In this document: positions 49,121-61,186 of the stretch, in pieces
Layout of the letters: every line of letters begins with the position of its first letter
How positions within the stretch are numbered: position 1 is the stretch's first letter
DNA from: Sinonovacula constricta
Lineage: Eukaryota; Mollusca; Bivalvia; Cardiida; Solecurtidae
Direction of reading: 5' to 3'
Length of the DNA: 64,000 bases
Assembly: GCA_007844125.1 (NCBI GenBank)
Contig: CM017556.1
Coordinates: 25,709,714-25,773,713 of the forward strand
The notes under the pieces: model-generated
What the model was told of the DNA's origin: nothing
Databases searched by the model: none
Seen by the model: the letters and a program-made list of their open reading frames with translations, nothing else
Made by a program: the position numbers and the translations under genes

Positions 49121-52100
49121 ACAAAACTGATTTCAGAAATATGCGGTGAGAGGCAAAGAAAGTTAAGGTCTAGTGTAATTATAATAACACATTACCAACC
49201 ATACGACTCAGATGCGAATTTTACTTGTCCATTAGATTTAAAAGCTCTTAAAAGGTAGCGTGTAATTATATCGCTTACCCCAATGGTCATCGTGTACACT
49301 TGATACGTCGATAAGTCAATAGAAGACTATTCTCACTGAAATCAGAAGCAGAGATTCTCTAGATATTAACAATTCAATGAAAATACACAAATTAAATGTG
49401 GTATCTTCTCAAATAACCATATAAGTCACTGTTACATGAAAAGGCCCTGCACATTGCTGTTCATTGATGCCTTAGATATGTGTGAACAGTGAAGCATTTA
49501 TCCACAATCGTCATTGCAAACAGGTATTTTATCTGAGCCACGCTGTAGAGTTATTTTTAAACAAAGAGAACCACGAGACCACTTAATTTTGAGATCACTT
49601 GATATCGTCCTCAGGCTAATCCGCTCTATTTTTAGTAGAGATCACTATCGCCTATTTACAAATTTGGAAAGGATGGCCATTTAGAGTGATATTTTCGGGA
49701 TAAATACAGCCCAACAATTTAAATAGTGTTGAAAATCATCTTTACATAGAATAAAGTATCAGTTCATACAGAAAAATGACCAATGGCCAAATTTCAAAAA
49801 AGTATTGGTAAGAGACATTGTAACGTATATTTGCTATGGACAAACTGCCCGATTTCATGTTTAACAAATATAAAGTAACTCTGTAAAACAAATTCAAGAA
49901 AACATTGTTTTATAATAATACATGGTAAAATCTTTTACCCCAAAACATTAACAGTTTTTCTATAAAAATAAAAAATAAACACGAAAACCCTTGTTAGGAT
50001 AGTTAGAGTCCCAGAATCATCGATCCTCCACAGGTCAGCTGGAAGATCTTTACACATAAACAATTTCGTCAAAAGTATTCGAATCCACCTACTGAAAGTT
50101 ATATAAGCAGTACAGTAGTTGTTATTATTAAGGTTTTAGTGCATTTAAAATAAATTAGGTGATACCATTGTTTTAAAACAATATTTGAAACGTATTGGTT
50201 TCAATATATTATAAGAGAAGCATCTCTTGTTCTGTTGCACTGCATGCGGTAAACTTAATTAAACAAGTACAGTTTACTGTCAGTGAACTAGTTTATCAAA
50301 CCATACATCAGCGTTTTACTTTTAAATGGATATAAACAAATTATTAATTTACTTTGTGCCGAAAATATAACATGTTGGCAATAAAACTTAATTGTGTCAT
50401 ACGTGTGGATAACGGAAATCTGTAGGATATAGGATATTCTCTTAATTGATTGCCTTTTGTTTTATTGTCTTACTTTTATTACTCCAGTGCCGAGTTTAAC
50501 ACTACAACTAAAATCAATACATTGATCTATCATTTTGTCAACCGATTAATTCAACTAAAATCACATAATTAATGAACCAGAAATTCTCCAAATCATTTGT
50601 CTTTTTATAACTATTTTAACGACTTACAACGACATCAACATCACATTTTCCTTGTTATAATGAAGTGTATTTTTTGCATTTCATATATTTACATGTAAAC
50701 AATCGATATATTATCTAGCAAAATTATAAATATAATCATTTCTAGTATAGATATTATAGTTAAAGTGACATCTACATCGAAATTTCTTAGAGCTATTACG
50801 CCTCTAACGACTATTTCGGACTGCTGGAGCAATCAGGATTTACAAGAAGAACATTGATGCAATGCATCAAAGACGACGCAAAAGTATAAAGTGAACCTGC
50901 AAAAGAAATATGGCAAAAATAAAACGAAACACAAATGTATTGGAAGAATTAATTGTACAATTGCAGTAAGCAGAACCAAATGGAAATGAAACATATTTGA
51001 CTATCATTATCTGACGATAGTTTTTTATTGTGACAATCATGATAGTTTTTGATGTGACATTGGATTTTAAGACATTTGTTTTAAGATTATTTCTTGACGA
51101 TGAACCGTATTTCTGATTACCGCTTAGATCCTCTCGGCAAACATCCTGGTCACATGACACACCAGTGGCAATCAACAAACGTGATCACAGTAGACTCCGC
51201 GCTTCAGCGCGTCGTCGATAAGACGCTAATTGCACCTTTGTTAATGTTCCCTGTGCAACAATTATGTAGCTTTTTTGTCCTTAATAGGTTGTTTTGTGTC
51301 CTTTATACTTAAACAGAATTTCCAATATTTACAATGCTTTGCATCGACATATTACAAAGCTTTGTAAATAATGTTGTTTCCGTTTAAAGGGAGGTCGGCT
51401 CACTAATATCTCTTTGTATTATGCACTTGTTTTGTATAGAATAACACATGAGTGTTGTCGTAAAAAAACGAGATCAAATTTACAAAGTAAGCATTAAAAG
51501 ATTATCGTTTTCTATTGTTTTTGTATGCACGCTTTTAAGTGGAGTCGACTTTGTTTGCCTTACTTGCCGAAGTGTCTAACTACGTGCGGCTGTCTACTTA
51601 CGCGGTTTAAATAGTGCGGATACAACCCGGGTGGTCGAGTAAGAATTCACTTTTTGTTTGTCCGTTGGTTTTGGCAAAGATCCAATAGATGCTATGTATA
51701 AACCAATCAGGCTACGGTTTTCTGGTTAAATGTCTGCTTTACATCTTGACACCTATGTATTGAATATTTATTTAACAATCAACGGGCGAACACAGATTTT
51801 CCATAAATTAAACATTCGCATTTTATCGTACTCTCAAAAGAATGAATTTTTGATTTCCTATTCGTATTGCTTACAATTATAAGGCAACATAATACAACTC
51901 AGGAATACAAAAGAAAACAAAGGGTCAATCATAACAGTACACATACTTTCAAAAACCCTTTTCATTGGTAAAACCTTTCATGTATAAAATGTTCATTAAA
52001 TTTGCAGTGTTTCTATTATTTTGACACGTAGCTATATGTAGTTCAATCTTCCTCAAATACGACATTATTATTTATAAAAGTCATGTTGTCAGGGTGGTGG

Positions 52101-52245
52101 GTTGTGCTAAAATTGTTTTAGATCCAACATGTTAAGTTGCGGCTAGAGTCTGGGGTCCTCTATAGCAGCAAAGCTTCTATAAACTAGTAGTGAGTGTGTG
52201 AACTTGTCTTATTGGAATGAGGTAGGTGTTAACACTGCCTTTATG
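49121..52245. other. Non-coding stretch
   Basis: No supported gene. A small GC-rich palindromic word (gcgcttcagcgc) sits at about 51199-51210. Frames near 50867-51312 have no family signature. Confidence 0.45.
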
Positions 52246-52249
52246 AGTT

Positions 52250-52290
52250 GCACACACACACACATACGCACGCACGCACGCAACCACGCA
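52250..52290. repeat. (CA)n/(CGCA)n microsatellite
   Basis: CACACA followed by CGCA repeats over about 40 bp. Confidence 0.9.
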
Positions 52291-52595
52291 CTTTCACAAG
52301 TGACAAGATAGCAAGCTTTGACCAGAATACAAGAGATCAAGCATTTGGTACTATTTTCTTTCGTAGAAAACCTTAAGCAGAGTTGTGTTTGGTTTATTCC
52401 AATACATCGTAACATTTTCTAGGCTATATATTTGTATGTGCATTGTGTTGTTGTTGTGTGTTTGTTTGTTTTTTCATTTCTTCTCTATTGCTTTTTTTTT
52501 CTTTATTGTATATACTGCTTTGTTAAGTGTACCCTTCAAACTTGGAGGCAATAAAAGATATTTATTTGGTTCTACTTTCTTTCGTAGAAGAACTA

Positions 52596-52800
52596 AAGCA
52601 AGGGACGCCCGTGGCTGGCAGTTACAGTCCCTCACTGCGTTGGTCGGGGAGGTTTTCCAGCTAACCTGCGGTGCGTCGGTGGTTCTACCCAAGCATGAGT
52701 CTGCGGTCTTCTTCCACCAACAATTAGCTGGACGTCGCCAATATGACCATAAATCTGTCAGTGCGATGTAACAAAAACAAATAAAAACAAAACAAAATAA
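52596..52800 (+). mobile_element. SINE-B copy
   Basis: A decayed head (gacgcccgtggctgg onward) lacks a clear B box. The body is well kept: ttccagctaacctgcggtgc, gtggttctaccc, gagtctgcggtc, agctggacgtcgcca, tatgaccataa, cagtgcgatgtaa, then an A-rich tail with AAAC repeats to about 52800. Confidence 0.8.
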
Positions 52801-52889
52801 TAACTAAAGCACAGCAGTACAGACTTTCTTTATTCCTTTCGTTCGATCTGTTTGTGTCTCATAACACAATAACACAATCCTGATATTTT

Positions 52890-53130
52890 TTATTGTGCTT
52901 TGTTGAACCGGAATTGTCACACATACGAATATGTCACACGTGTGTAAGAATTCTTACGAATTCCTCACAACTTATGTGACAAATACGTATGAATCTGTCA
53001 GACATTTGTGAAAATACAGTTTAGAACCCATACCCCCATTGAAAAAAAAAACGAATTCCTCACATGTCCAAAATGGTGGAATACATTTGCTAAAATTTTG
53101 TTCATACGAAATTTTCACACATTCTTAACA
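52890..53130 (+). repeat. Dispersed repeat, left partner of an inverted pair
   Basis: 52893-52945 (tgttgaaccggaattgtcac, then acatacgaatatgtcaca) is the reverse complement of 55920-55976. The region is rich in cacac/acaaatacgtatg palindromic words. Non-coding. Confidence 0.65.
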
Positions 53131-53221
53131 TCTGTTAATGACACTTAGACGAAACAATGGGTGGACGTTTTATGCTTCTATAAGAGATGGGAAGATATAT
53201 TCGCCTGTGACGTCCGTCCGT

Positions 53222-53265
53222 GTCGCACTCGGTCAGTCAGTCCGTCCGTCCGTCCGTCCGTCTGC
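53222..53265 (+). repeat. (GTCC)n microsatellite in a dispersed repeat
   Basis: gtcagtcagtccgtccgtcc and further GTCC units. The flanking sequence (53200-53470: tcatttatctccactggtgc, tcagagcataactc) looks like part of an old interspersed repeat. Confidence 0.75.
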
Positions 53266-53469
53266 AGTCATTTATCTCCACTGGTGCTCAGAAAAATACC
53301 AAAGATGCTGAGATGTAACTTTGCACAAAGATAGAGCGTTTCGTGCAGTGACAAGAACCATAACTATGAACAGTTCCATTATTTAATTATCTCCCTTTTT
53401 GTGAAAGGGTGTTCAGAGCATAACTCAAAACGTCTTTGAGAAGCATAGTTGGTACTTCAACTATTGATA

Positions 53470-54488
53470 AAGCTTATTGAAAGAAAATGCAGTGGGAAGA
53501 CGCTGACTCTCGATTTTTTTTAAAATTATTTCACTTGTTATTCAAACGTCAAAAAATGTATTATTAAGCTGCAACTGAAAATGTGCTCATTGTGAGAAAT
53601 TAAGTTACAAAGAATCATAAATCTGGATGACCCCCACTTTATTCATATCCCTTTACTTACAAAAATGAAAATAGTATAACTTGAAAAGTATTGAAGTCTG
53701 CCTGATGGGTGATTGACCCATCAACAGTTGATCGTGATGCTTACCTGTTTGTTTGCACGATTGTGGCAGGGGTTTAAGAGTTTATGAAAATTTTTAGGGA
53801 AATCTTGTAAAAGAACCTAGAAGCCCGATCTGTTTCTTTTAACCCTGTCATCTTGTTTTTGCTGATTTCACTCCAGGGACTGTGGTTTACCTTACAGATC
53901 GTATTTCGGTCAAGGGGTGATAATGGTAAATGTGTGCAGAGCGTTTTGAGGTAAACTTGTTTTATGTTGGTAAACGTGAAAATAGCTTTCTAACATATTG
54001 TATTTAATTAAATAATAAAGTGTAACTTATAAAAATATCTAATGTTGACACTTTAATGCATTAAAAACATTTAATGCATAAAGATTTTTTTATTTTTAAA
54101 ACAGCGACCTGAGTCGCTAAATAAAACATTCATTAGAGTTATTTTTTCCTTTTCCTTGGTTAGAAATAAATTTATGATACAGTTTGGCTTATTTTGTAAC
54201 ACATGATTGTGTTAATGACGATTTGTGTCTCTTAAGGTACTCATCAACATTTTTCGGACAATGCCAACGCCGTTATCACAATTATTAATTGAGAAAACTG
54301 ATAAAGTAACATAAAAAGACATTAATTTGGTACCATTTACTATATTTTAACATTTGCAATAACTGTCCTCCGAAATGTTTGTTGATATCAATAAATTTGA
54401 AAATACGATCAATTTTACGCATAACTGCTATGTCGTTATACATACGCGCACCCGGCAGACCGATTGTAATATGCGGCTTCCGTTGTTT
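53470..54488. other. Non-coding stretch
   Basis: Nothing recognised. The minus-strand frame 54285-54494 lacks a family signature. Confidence 0.5.
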
Positions 54489-54504
54489 AGACATGAATTT
54501 CTAA

Positions 54505-54632
54505 GAATATATTACAAAGTCCTATAAGCATTGCAACATATATCAAACTCTGAAAAGGCACACGGCTAAGGTATTTCACGTGCAAGCCAAGTGAAAAGTA
54601 AGAACAAATTTTTTATGAGTCATTTAACTAAA
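54505..54632 (-). mobile_element. C-rep copy 10 with 16-bp target-site duplication
   Basis: 5'-truncated copy (the head is missing at the 54632 side). It is flanked by the exact 16-bp direct repeat agacatgaatttctaa at 54489-54504 and 54633-54648. A long target duplication with 5' truncation is the signature of target-primed reverse transcription, so this family moves by a LINE-type machinery. Confidence 0.88.
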
Positions 54633-54648
54633 AGACATGAATTTCTAA

Positions 54649-55402
54649 CAATTGCTACTTTACGCACAATAATAAAAAATATATTCCTGACGGATGTGCC
54701 GAATTACGCTTTCTCATTTATTTATACAAATAAATTTTCTATCTCTGAAAGAAAAAATTAATTTTAAATTATATATCTTTTAGAACGATTCATTGCAAAC
54801 AAGTAACAAAACTAAAAAGTATTAATAATATTAATGAAACATTGCAATATTGTTCCCCATTTGCGCTTCCGGTCAAATGAAGTTCAAATTATAGAGTTAT
54901 AAAACTACTGAGAATAAAATATATATTAATATATACATATTACTTCGTCCCATCTAGAAAACATAACTTGAAAATTACATTAAGGATAAATGTAAAAGTA
55001 AATGTATTTTGAGAGAAACATTTCAAAGCGAATTCATAAATAGGTTTTATTTTGTTGAATTGTCTCCATTTACGTAAATTATTAAATTGAAAATTTACTA
55101 TGCATTTATTCTTTTATTCTAATATCCACAGCATTTGATTCAGGAAGTGCAGTAACTTAGAACTATTACTCTCAATTTCCGACAAATTTCTCAGTAACGA
55201 TATAATGAAATATGGAACGTTCTTCAAATAAAACCCATTATATTACATTTAGGGGGTCTGCAGTTCCTACATATATTAACGATATTTTTTTTTATGAATC
55301 TATTTACATTATCACTCTTATGTACGGACATCGACAAAAAAAACTTACAATTTATTCAGAATATATTCTATTACTTCTGTACACAATTATAATAGTGCAT
55401 AA
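54649..55402. other. Non-coding stretch
   Basis: AT-rich, nothing recognised. Confidence 0.5.
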
Positions 55403-55710
55403 GAACTTACGTGGACTTACTATGTTCTGCAGTGATATAAATTAAAGTGTTGAATTTGGAATTATATCATTTACATTCGTGTTTTGTTCTACCTTTGGAT
55501 TATTTCAACTGTGCTTATCTACGAGGACATTCTACCGAAAACTCTTCAGGATTATTCGACGTTGGATTATTAATTAGAATATTAAAGGGACACCTCCTAA
55601 AGGGACAAACTGTAAGCTAACATTTATTTTGCTTTCTGAAATTTTGTCTCATTTATTTGTTATTGTTTATTTACGCCATAGATTCAATTTTTTATAAAAA
55701 TAAAACATTA
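55403..55710 (+). repeat. Inverted repeat, left arm
   Basis: About 308 bp that is the reverse complement of 57141-57450, very similar by eye, including gaacttacgtggacttacta, cattctaccgaaaactcttc and gggacacctcctaaagggac. The arms are 1.4 kb apart. Probably two copies of one short mobile repeat in opposite orientation. Confidence 0.88.
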
Positions 55711-55789
55711 GTGCATAAGAAACATAAATGTTCATGAACATATTAGTAAATTACTCCCACTCCATCTCGCTTCGGTGATTGCCTTGTTA

Positions 55790-55985
55790 TCAAGATTGTC
55801 TAGTTATACAAGTTGTTTATCATGTGTGAAACATTGGTACAAACTCCTCACAGATCTTTTACTAAAATTGTGAAAAATTGGTACGTACTTGCAGGTGTAT
55901 CCAAAAAGGGGTTCGAAAAAAGTCCCAACACCTACCTGTGACATATTCGTATGTGTGAAAATTCCGGTTCAACATTGCTTTCACT
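55790..55985 (-). repeat. Dispersed repeat, right partner of inverted pair with 52890-53130
   Basis: In reverse it reads tgttgaaccggaattttcac, acatacgaatatgtcacagg. It sits immediately after the left arm 55403-55710. Confidence 0.65.
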
Positions 55986-55989
55986 GTTC

Positions 55990-56789
55990 ATATTTTAGAG
56001 AGCAATGCCTGGGAGTCTCTGGGAGTTTATTAATGTTGGGCGATTGTTTTTGGCATTTAACAGCATGCCTATGACAAGATTAATTTAATAAATGAGCATG
56101 CAAATGAATTTGTTAAACTAATGCAATTTTTAATTCAATTACAAGTGAACATCTTTATTGAAAAAACACGAATGTATAGTTGTTGTTTTTTTTATTTTAA
56201 ACATGTTAAGAATTGAATCAATTTATAAATATCTACCAAAATCAGATTAAGTATGTGTTGTTTTCTGGACTAGAAAAAAATATTTCCTTAAGTTTCCCTA
56301 ATATACTTTCTAATATAGCAAGATATGATATTTGGCCTATTTGTTTTTACCAAGATCAACATTTCAGATCTCTGTGTTAAAAAAGGAAGGTGTTAAAAAG
56401 GAAGAAAAGCCATTTTAACATTTTAACAAGTGAAGCGTCTAAATACAATAGAGTCTATAACGATATAAATCCCAAAATTTATGTTTATTTATTTATTACT
56501 ATACCGGGAAACATATTTAGCACCTATTTTCTAAATACACGGCAATCAAGCCTTGGAGATAACATTCCTGAAAACAACTGACGGAACTATGTATATACAA
56601 GGAAGCTAGAAATGTTACATTGTACTTTCCTAATGACCAATCTGTACTAAAAAAAGAATCGTCAGCTTTAAGATAGGGTGCTGGCTAGGAATAATGCCAC
56701 AAACAACACATTAGTAACAGTAATACGTCTATATGATCGTCCCGCGAACTGTTGGGATTTAATAAGATATACGCTTTATAGATTTTACA
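55990..56789. other. Non-coding stretch
   Basis: Nothing recognised. Confidence 0.5.
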
Positions 56790-57140
56790 TTGCATTGGTA
56801 GAAATGTAAGACGCATTTATAAAGAGAAATGTGAAATATGATATTGGAGAGTAATAATGTGTTATAGGGCTTTTACAGACGTGGCAGATCTACAAGGAGC
56901 GACATAGCTTAATGTCACATAATAACCTCGTCGAAATAAATTCGAACTTAAAGACAGGCGATATTATGGCACGGTGATTTATATTGCACTTATGGCAAAA
57001 ATGAGTAAGTTGGTGACTGGAAGAAAGGTCTACATTGTTACTACCGTTGTCGCTATATAAATTTATTTATAGAATGGCACGTTTACAAAACGACGAAATG
57101 GTGTAACAGAAAGAACAAGCCAGCAACAAACTAGTACAAA

Positions 57141-57450
57141 ATGTTTTATTTCAACAAACAATTAAATCTATGGCGTAATAAAACAATAATAAATAAATCA
57201 GACAAAATTGCAGAAAGCAAAAAAAATGTTAGCTTACAGTTTGTCCCTTTAGGAGGTGTCCCTTTAATAGTCCAATTAATAACCCAACGTCGAATAATCC
57301 TGAAGAGTTTTCGGTAGAATGTCCTCGTTAATAAGAACAGTTGAAATAATCCAAAGGTAGAACAATACACGAATGTAAATAATATAATTCCAAATCCAAC
57401 CTTTTAATATTTTTATCACTGTAGAATATAGTAAGTCCACGTAAGTTCCA
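57141..57450 (-). repeat. Inverted repeat, right arm, inserted in dead SK copy D
   Basis: Reverse complement of 55403-55710. It lies in the first insertion that splits copy D, so it arrived after copy D was formed. Confidence 0.88.
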
Positions 57451-57551
57451 ACACAGAAAGATTTAATATAGAAGCTTCAAGTATTTTCAAACTATATGTC
57501 CAAACTCTAAAGCAAACTTTATCCAAACTTCCTTTAAATCGGCAAACACGC

Positions 57552-57554
<3 letters not shown>

Positions 57555-57616
<62 letters not shown>
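57555..57616. repeat. (TA)n microsatellite
   Basis: About 31 perfect TA units, within the first insertion of copy D. Confidence 0.97.
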
Positions 57617-57618
<2 letters not shown>

Positions 57619-58839
57619 CAAAGAATTTCCAGAACATTCACGAAGAAACACAGAACAATTCTCGAAAACCAGTTCAAAATAAACAATTGAACTTTCTGGC
57701 ATGATCCTTTTCTTCTAGCAGTTACGCGAATCATCAAAACCACAACCGTTAACAACCCTTAACCTGACTAGCGTAACCTTAAACGCTGGTGTACTACCGT
57801 ACATAAAAACATCGCCTGATCGGAAGACTCTTACAGACAACTTGTTGAATTGAACAGACGCAACAAACCTTACTCCGACAGGGTTGGTCCGTGCAGCTTT
57901 AGATGCCAACGACATCAGGGCGCTGCTAAATCGACACTCTTGGAAACATCTTGCCCGAACCAAATAATAATTAAAAAAAAGAGACAGCATAATTACGATG
58001 TCTCACAATATACGACAATAGTTATAATTAATCATAACATTTCATTTATTTGGTATAAAATTTTACAAAACTTATAACCAAGAATATAATTTACAATAAG
58101 CTGTGATATGTGAAGGTTTTAACAGAGAAACTGATAAAATACGTAATACAATAGCATGTGTTTATGCGCACAACTGTATAGTAATAATGCTTTCCTTGGT
58201 GTTAAAATTCAAATTTGTAAGTTAAAAAATACAACTATATAGACTCCCTAAAGATAATGTGAAAAGGTTAACAAAAAAAAAAATGAAACAAATCATTGAT
58301 TCAGAACTCACTTTCTGTGTCATGTATAGATAAGTAATTATATTTTGTCCAACTCTACCATTAGTAGTCATACAACATCACAATCATTGGATTTTTTTAA
58401 ATTAATAAACAGGAAAAATATAATCGTTCAAATCAACAGGAGAACTAGTCTCGTGATTCTAAGCACAGAGCTTCCTGCGGCAGGAATTATTTTACGCGTC
58501 GGCTATATTCAAAATTAAATCGAATTGTTGAAAATGTTGTCATTATATGTGTATTTTTATTATATTTGTCCGCGTTTCCAGTGGCTAAAGTCATTCCTTT
58601 CGCATGTTGCAGTGCAATAATTGAATTGTCTGAAAAACATTTTCGAAAACTCTGATGGATCTTGTGGGACACGAAAGGATGATTAAACAGGGTTTGATAA
58701 CAGGGATTTTTAAACAGGATTTGTAAACAATTTTATCAGATCTGACGGAAATTTTCCAATACGTCGCAGAATGTTGCGAAAGTAATGTTTTAGTCACAAA
58801 AAACTCGGAACGTTGCCATGTTTGGGTCCAATTTCATCC

Positions 58840-59090
58840 ATTCATCACATTAATATAATCCTCCCAATAATATAATCATATATCAAAATCACATGATTAT
58901 TCTATCATCACATTAATATAATCATATATCAAAATCACATGATAATTCTATCATCACATTTATATATACATATATCAAAATCACATGATTATTCTATCAT
59001 CACATTAATATAATCATATATCAAAATCACACGATTATTCTATCATCACATTAATATCATCCTAGATCAAAGTCACATGATTATTGTATT
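58840..59090. repeat. 46-bp tandem repeat, about 5 copies
   Basis: Units of atcatcacattaatataatc, atatatcaaaatcacatgat and tattct, repeated with small changes. The first unit has an extra 16-bp stretch (58861-58876). Confidence 0.9.
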
Positions 59091-59127
59091 ATCAGTTTAT
59101 TGCCGTATAAATTGTAACTGACACTAT

Positions 59128-59417
59128 TATGGGATTAGGATTGGGACTAGCCGGCATTTTTGCCGATACTGTGCAGCAACATCTATCATTATAGAACAGG
59201 GGTACTTATGAGGTGCCCAGGGACTGAACCCGGCCGGTCCATTATACTGACACCGACGAGTCAGGGGTAATGCTGTCCCCTTAGCCCGGAGCGTTAGAAG
59301 GGAAGATACTACTACATGTACCAACTTAAAAGTCTTTGGTTTGACCTGGCTGGGGTTCGAACCCACGACCTCCCGATCCGCAAGCCGACGTTCTACCACC
59401 TGAGCTATTGCGGCCGG
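59128..59417 (-). mobile_element. SINE-A copy 4, full length with target duplication
   Basis: Full order from the tail at 59131 to the head at 59417, with B box gggttcgaaccc (about 59352-59363) and A box mirror ccacctgagcta (59396-59407). The flanking word tgacactat occurs at 59119-59127 and 59418-59426. Confidence 0.92.
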
Positions 59418-59429
59418 TGACACTATAAT

Positions 59430-59985
59430 ACATGTCATTTTACAAATGTTTTGTAGCCATAACAATAAAGTGCCTGTTATATTGATACAGTTACATATAA
59501 CGCCAAACTGTAGAAACCGATTTCGAACAAATAAAGCATATATCTTGTCAACATTTTAAATAAAACATCTTTTGCACACCAAAAGCGGTTAATAAAAACA
59601 CGTGTTCGTAATAAATGGGTTTTTTTCAATCTAGCTAGAAAGAATAATTCATAATTTTTATTGCATATCCTTTGTTTTTTTCCATCCACTACATGAATAT
59701 TTATAGAACTTTTTCTGTCGGTTTCACGTTCTCTCGTTAATAATTAAAGAGGTAGCGCTTCGTGATGGGAAGACAACGGAATGGTTCGCTGTAATAAAGA
59801 GGTTCGGTCATATTTGGTGTCAGGACCTGTGAAAACCAGCGTTCCACACCCTCTTACAAGCACATTTTTTTTCTGGAGAAAATAATTTATTATCTTTATT
59901 TTTTTATTTTTCCTGTTGGCATTTGATAAAATTTAGATAAAATTAGTTATTGATTGTCACACAAGCCTAGGTAACCAAACGGTTA
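59430..59985. other. Non-coding stretch
   Basis: Nothing recognised. Confidence 0.5.
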
Positions 59986-59989
59986 TTGT

Positions 59990-60730
59990 CGGCGACTCGT
60001 TACTCCTCAGTGCTTAAAGTTCCTGTCTGGGCACTTCTTCTTACGGAAGTCTTCAGCTGGGCACATTCTGGAGGTCAATATTTTATGCCCAGATTACCCT
60101 TATACTGATGGCAGATCTGAAGTGATTATTGGACACTACCCAGCTCCCTTGCTCTCTTTAGCGCCAGAGCAAGCTAAATGCCCCCTCAGCTGCCTTGATA
60201 AGGCTATAAGCTAAGGATTGTCGCTCCTTTCAAACAATTCTAAGGACGCTAAACATACGCAACATAGATTCAAAAGCAGCCAACTTCAAATGGATAAAGC
60301 CTAGTCTTCTTGCTGTATTTCCAGAAGCCTGTGTGCTGATACTCTTTGTATCGTTTGAGATATAACACCTATACACCAGACCATAAAAACAGTTTCAATT
60401 CCTAGTCATTTGTCTGTTTTTGTCTTAAATCAAAGAGGTTCTTCCTTCCAGAACAGTTTGGATTCTGAAAGGGTCAATCTCATGCCCCTTGGTGCCCATG
60501 CTGTGTTGCTCTGACCTATCTGTTCTCTTCTTCTCCCAGTTTTAATTGTTTTAATTCTCTGCCTTCTCTCGTTGGGGCTATCTGCCTTACATTGGGGACG
60601 GGTTGTCATTACCAGCCCTGACGTCCGATGCATATAATTCCCAAAATGTTCTTGTACCTCAACCTAGACTTTGCATGATCTGCAGCCTGGCCCGCTGATC
60701 ACTTCCTGACTGTTCTGGGCTTCAAACAGC
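59990..60730. other. GC-richer block of unknown origin
   Basis: About 740 bp with clearly higher GC than its surroundings and sharp edges. The minus-strand frame 60633-60430 is Arg/Lys-rich (NERRQRIKTIKTGRRREQ) without a recognised domain. No terminal repeats or tRNA-like boxes found. It could be part of an unrecognised mobile element or an old exon-bearing insert. Confidence 0.35.
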
Positions 60731-61060
60731 TAAACATAAATATATCTCTTTTAGTTCTTCCAAACGAAAACAAAAATACATGCATAAACGACGGCATGTT
60801 CGCAATTAATCTGGTGATCAGAGGAATGTTTTGAATCCATTATCGGATGAAGTCAGCAGCATTTTAGTTTTTTTTTCTCTTTTGATCAAACTTACAAAAG
60901 TAAATTTTACTAACTGTGACCAACTGTGACCATGTTTCTTTTACGGACGTACTTTGTTGCATGTACCTGGCTTATGATGGTTAATATATAAAACATTCAA
61001 CTAGATAATTTCAAATAGATATATCTCTATATTACCATTCCATAATATCCTAATAACAGC

Positions 61061-61186
61061 ACGAGCTCCTAGTTATTGGTATGGTATTTCGCTTTTAGAA
61101 AGCATGGTAATTGTTAATGGGAGACGAGTTCCTATTTATTGGTATGGAATTTCGCTTTTAGAAAGCGTGATAATTGTTAATGGGAG
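61061..61186 (+). repeat. 63-bp tandem duplication
   Basis: Two copies starting at 61061 and 61124 (acgag(c/t)tccta...tattggtatgg...aattgttaatgggag), few mismatches. Confidence 0.92.

Larger units (their letters stand above)
56790..58520 (+). pseudogene. Dead SK channel copy D, split by two insertions
   Basis: 56790-57045 matches the region before and around the intact start codon: acattg...gacgcat, a cttttacag acceptor, a ggcgatattatggcacgg block and gtgactggaagaaAGGTCTAC. The start ATG is AGG here (57026-57028). The coding match resumes at 57845 with LNRRNKPYSD (intact: LNGRNKLYSD) and runs to KKRQHNYDVSQYTTIV at about 57970-58025 (intact: KKRKCNCDVALYSAII). It resumes again at 58453 with a stretch equivalent to LMILDTELAAAGIIVRGSY (58453-58507) and ends there. 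Two insertions, about 57045-57840 and 58025-58450, break it. Pore and calmodulin-binding domain are absent. It is on the same strand as the intact gene, 13.6 kb downstream. Confidence 0.85.

Noticed and set aside
57715..57990. 91-codon minus-strand frame
   Set aside because: Antisense shadow of the SK-derived sequence of dead copy D and its insertion edge.
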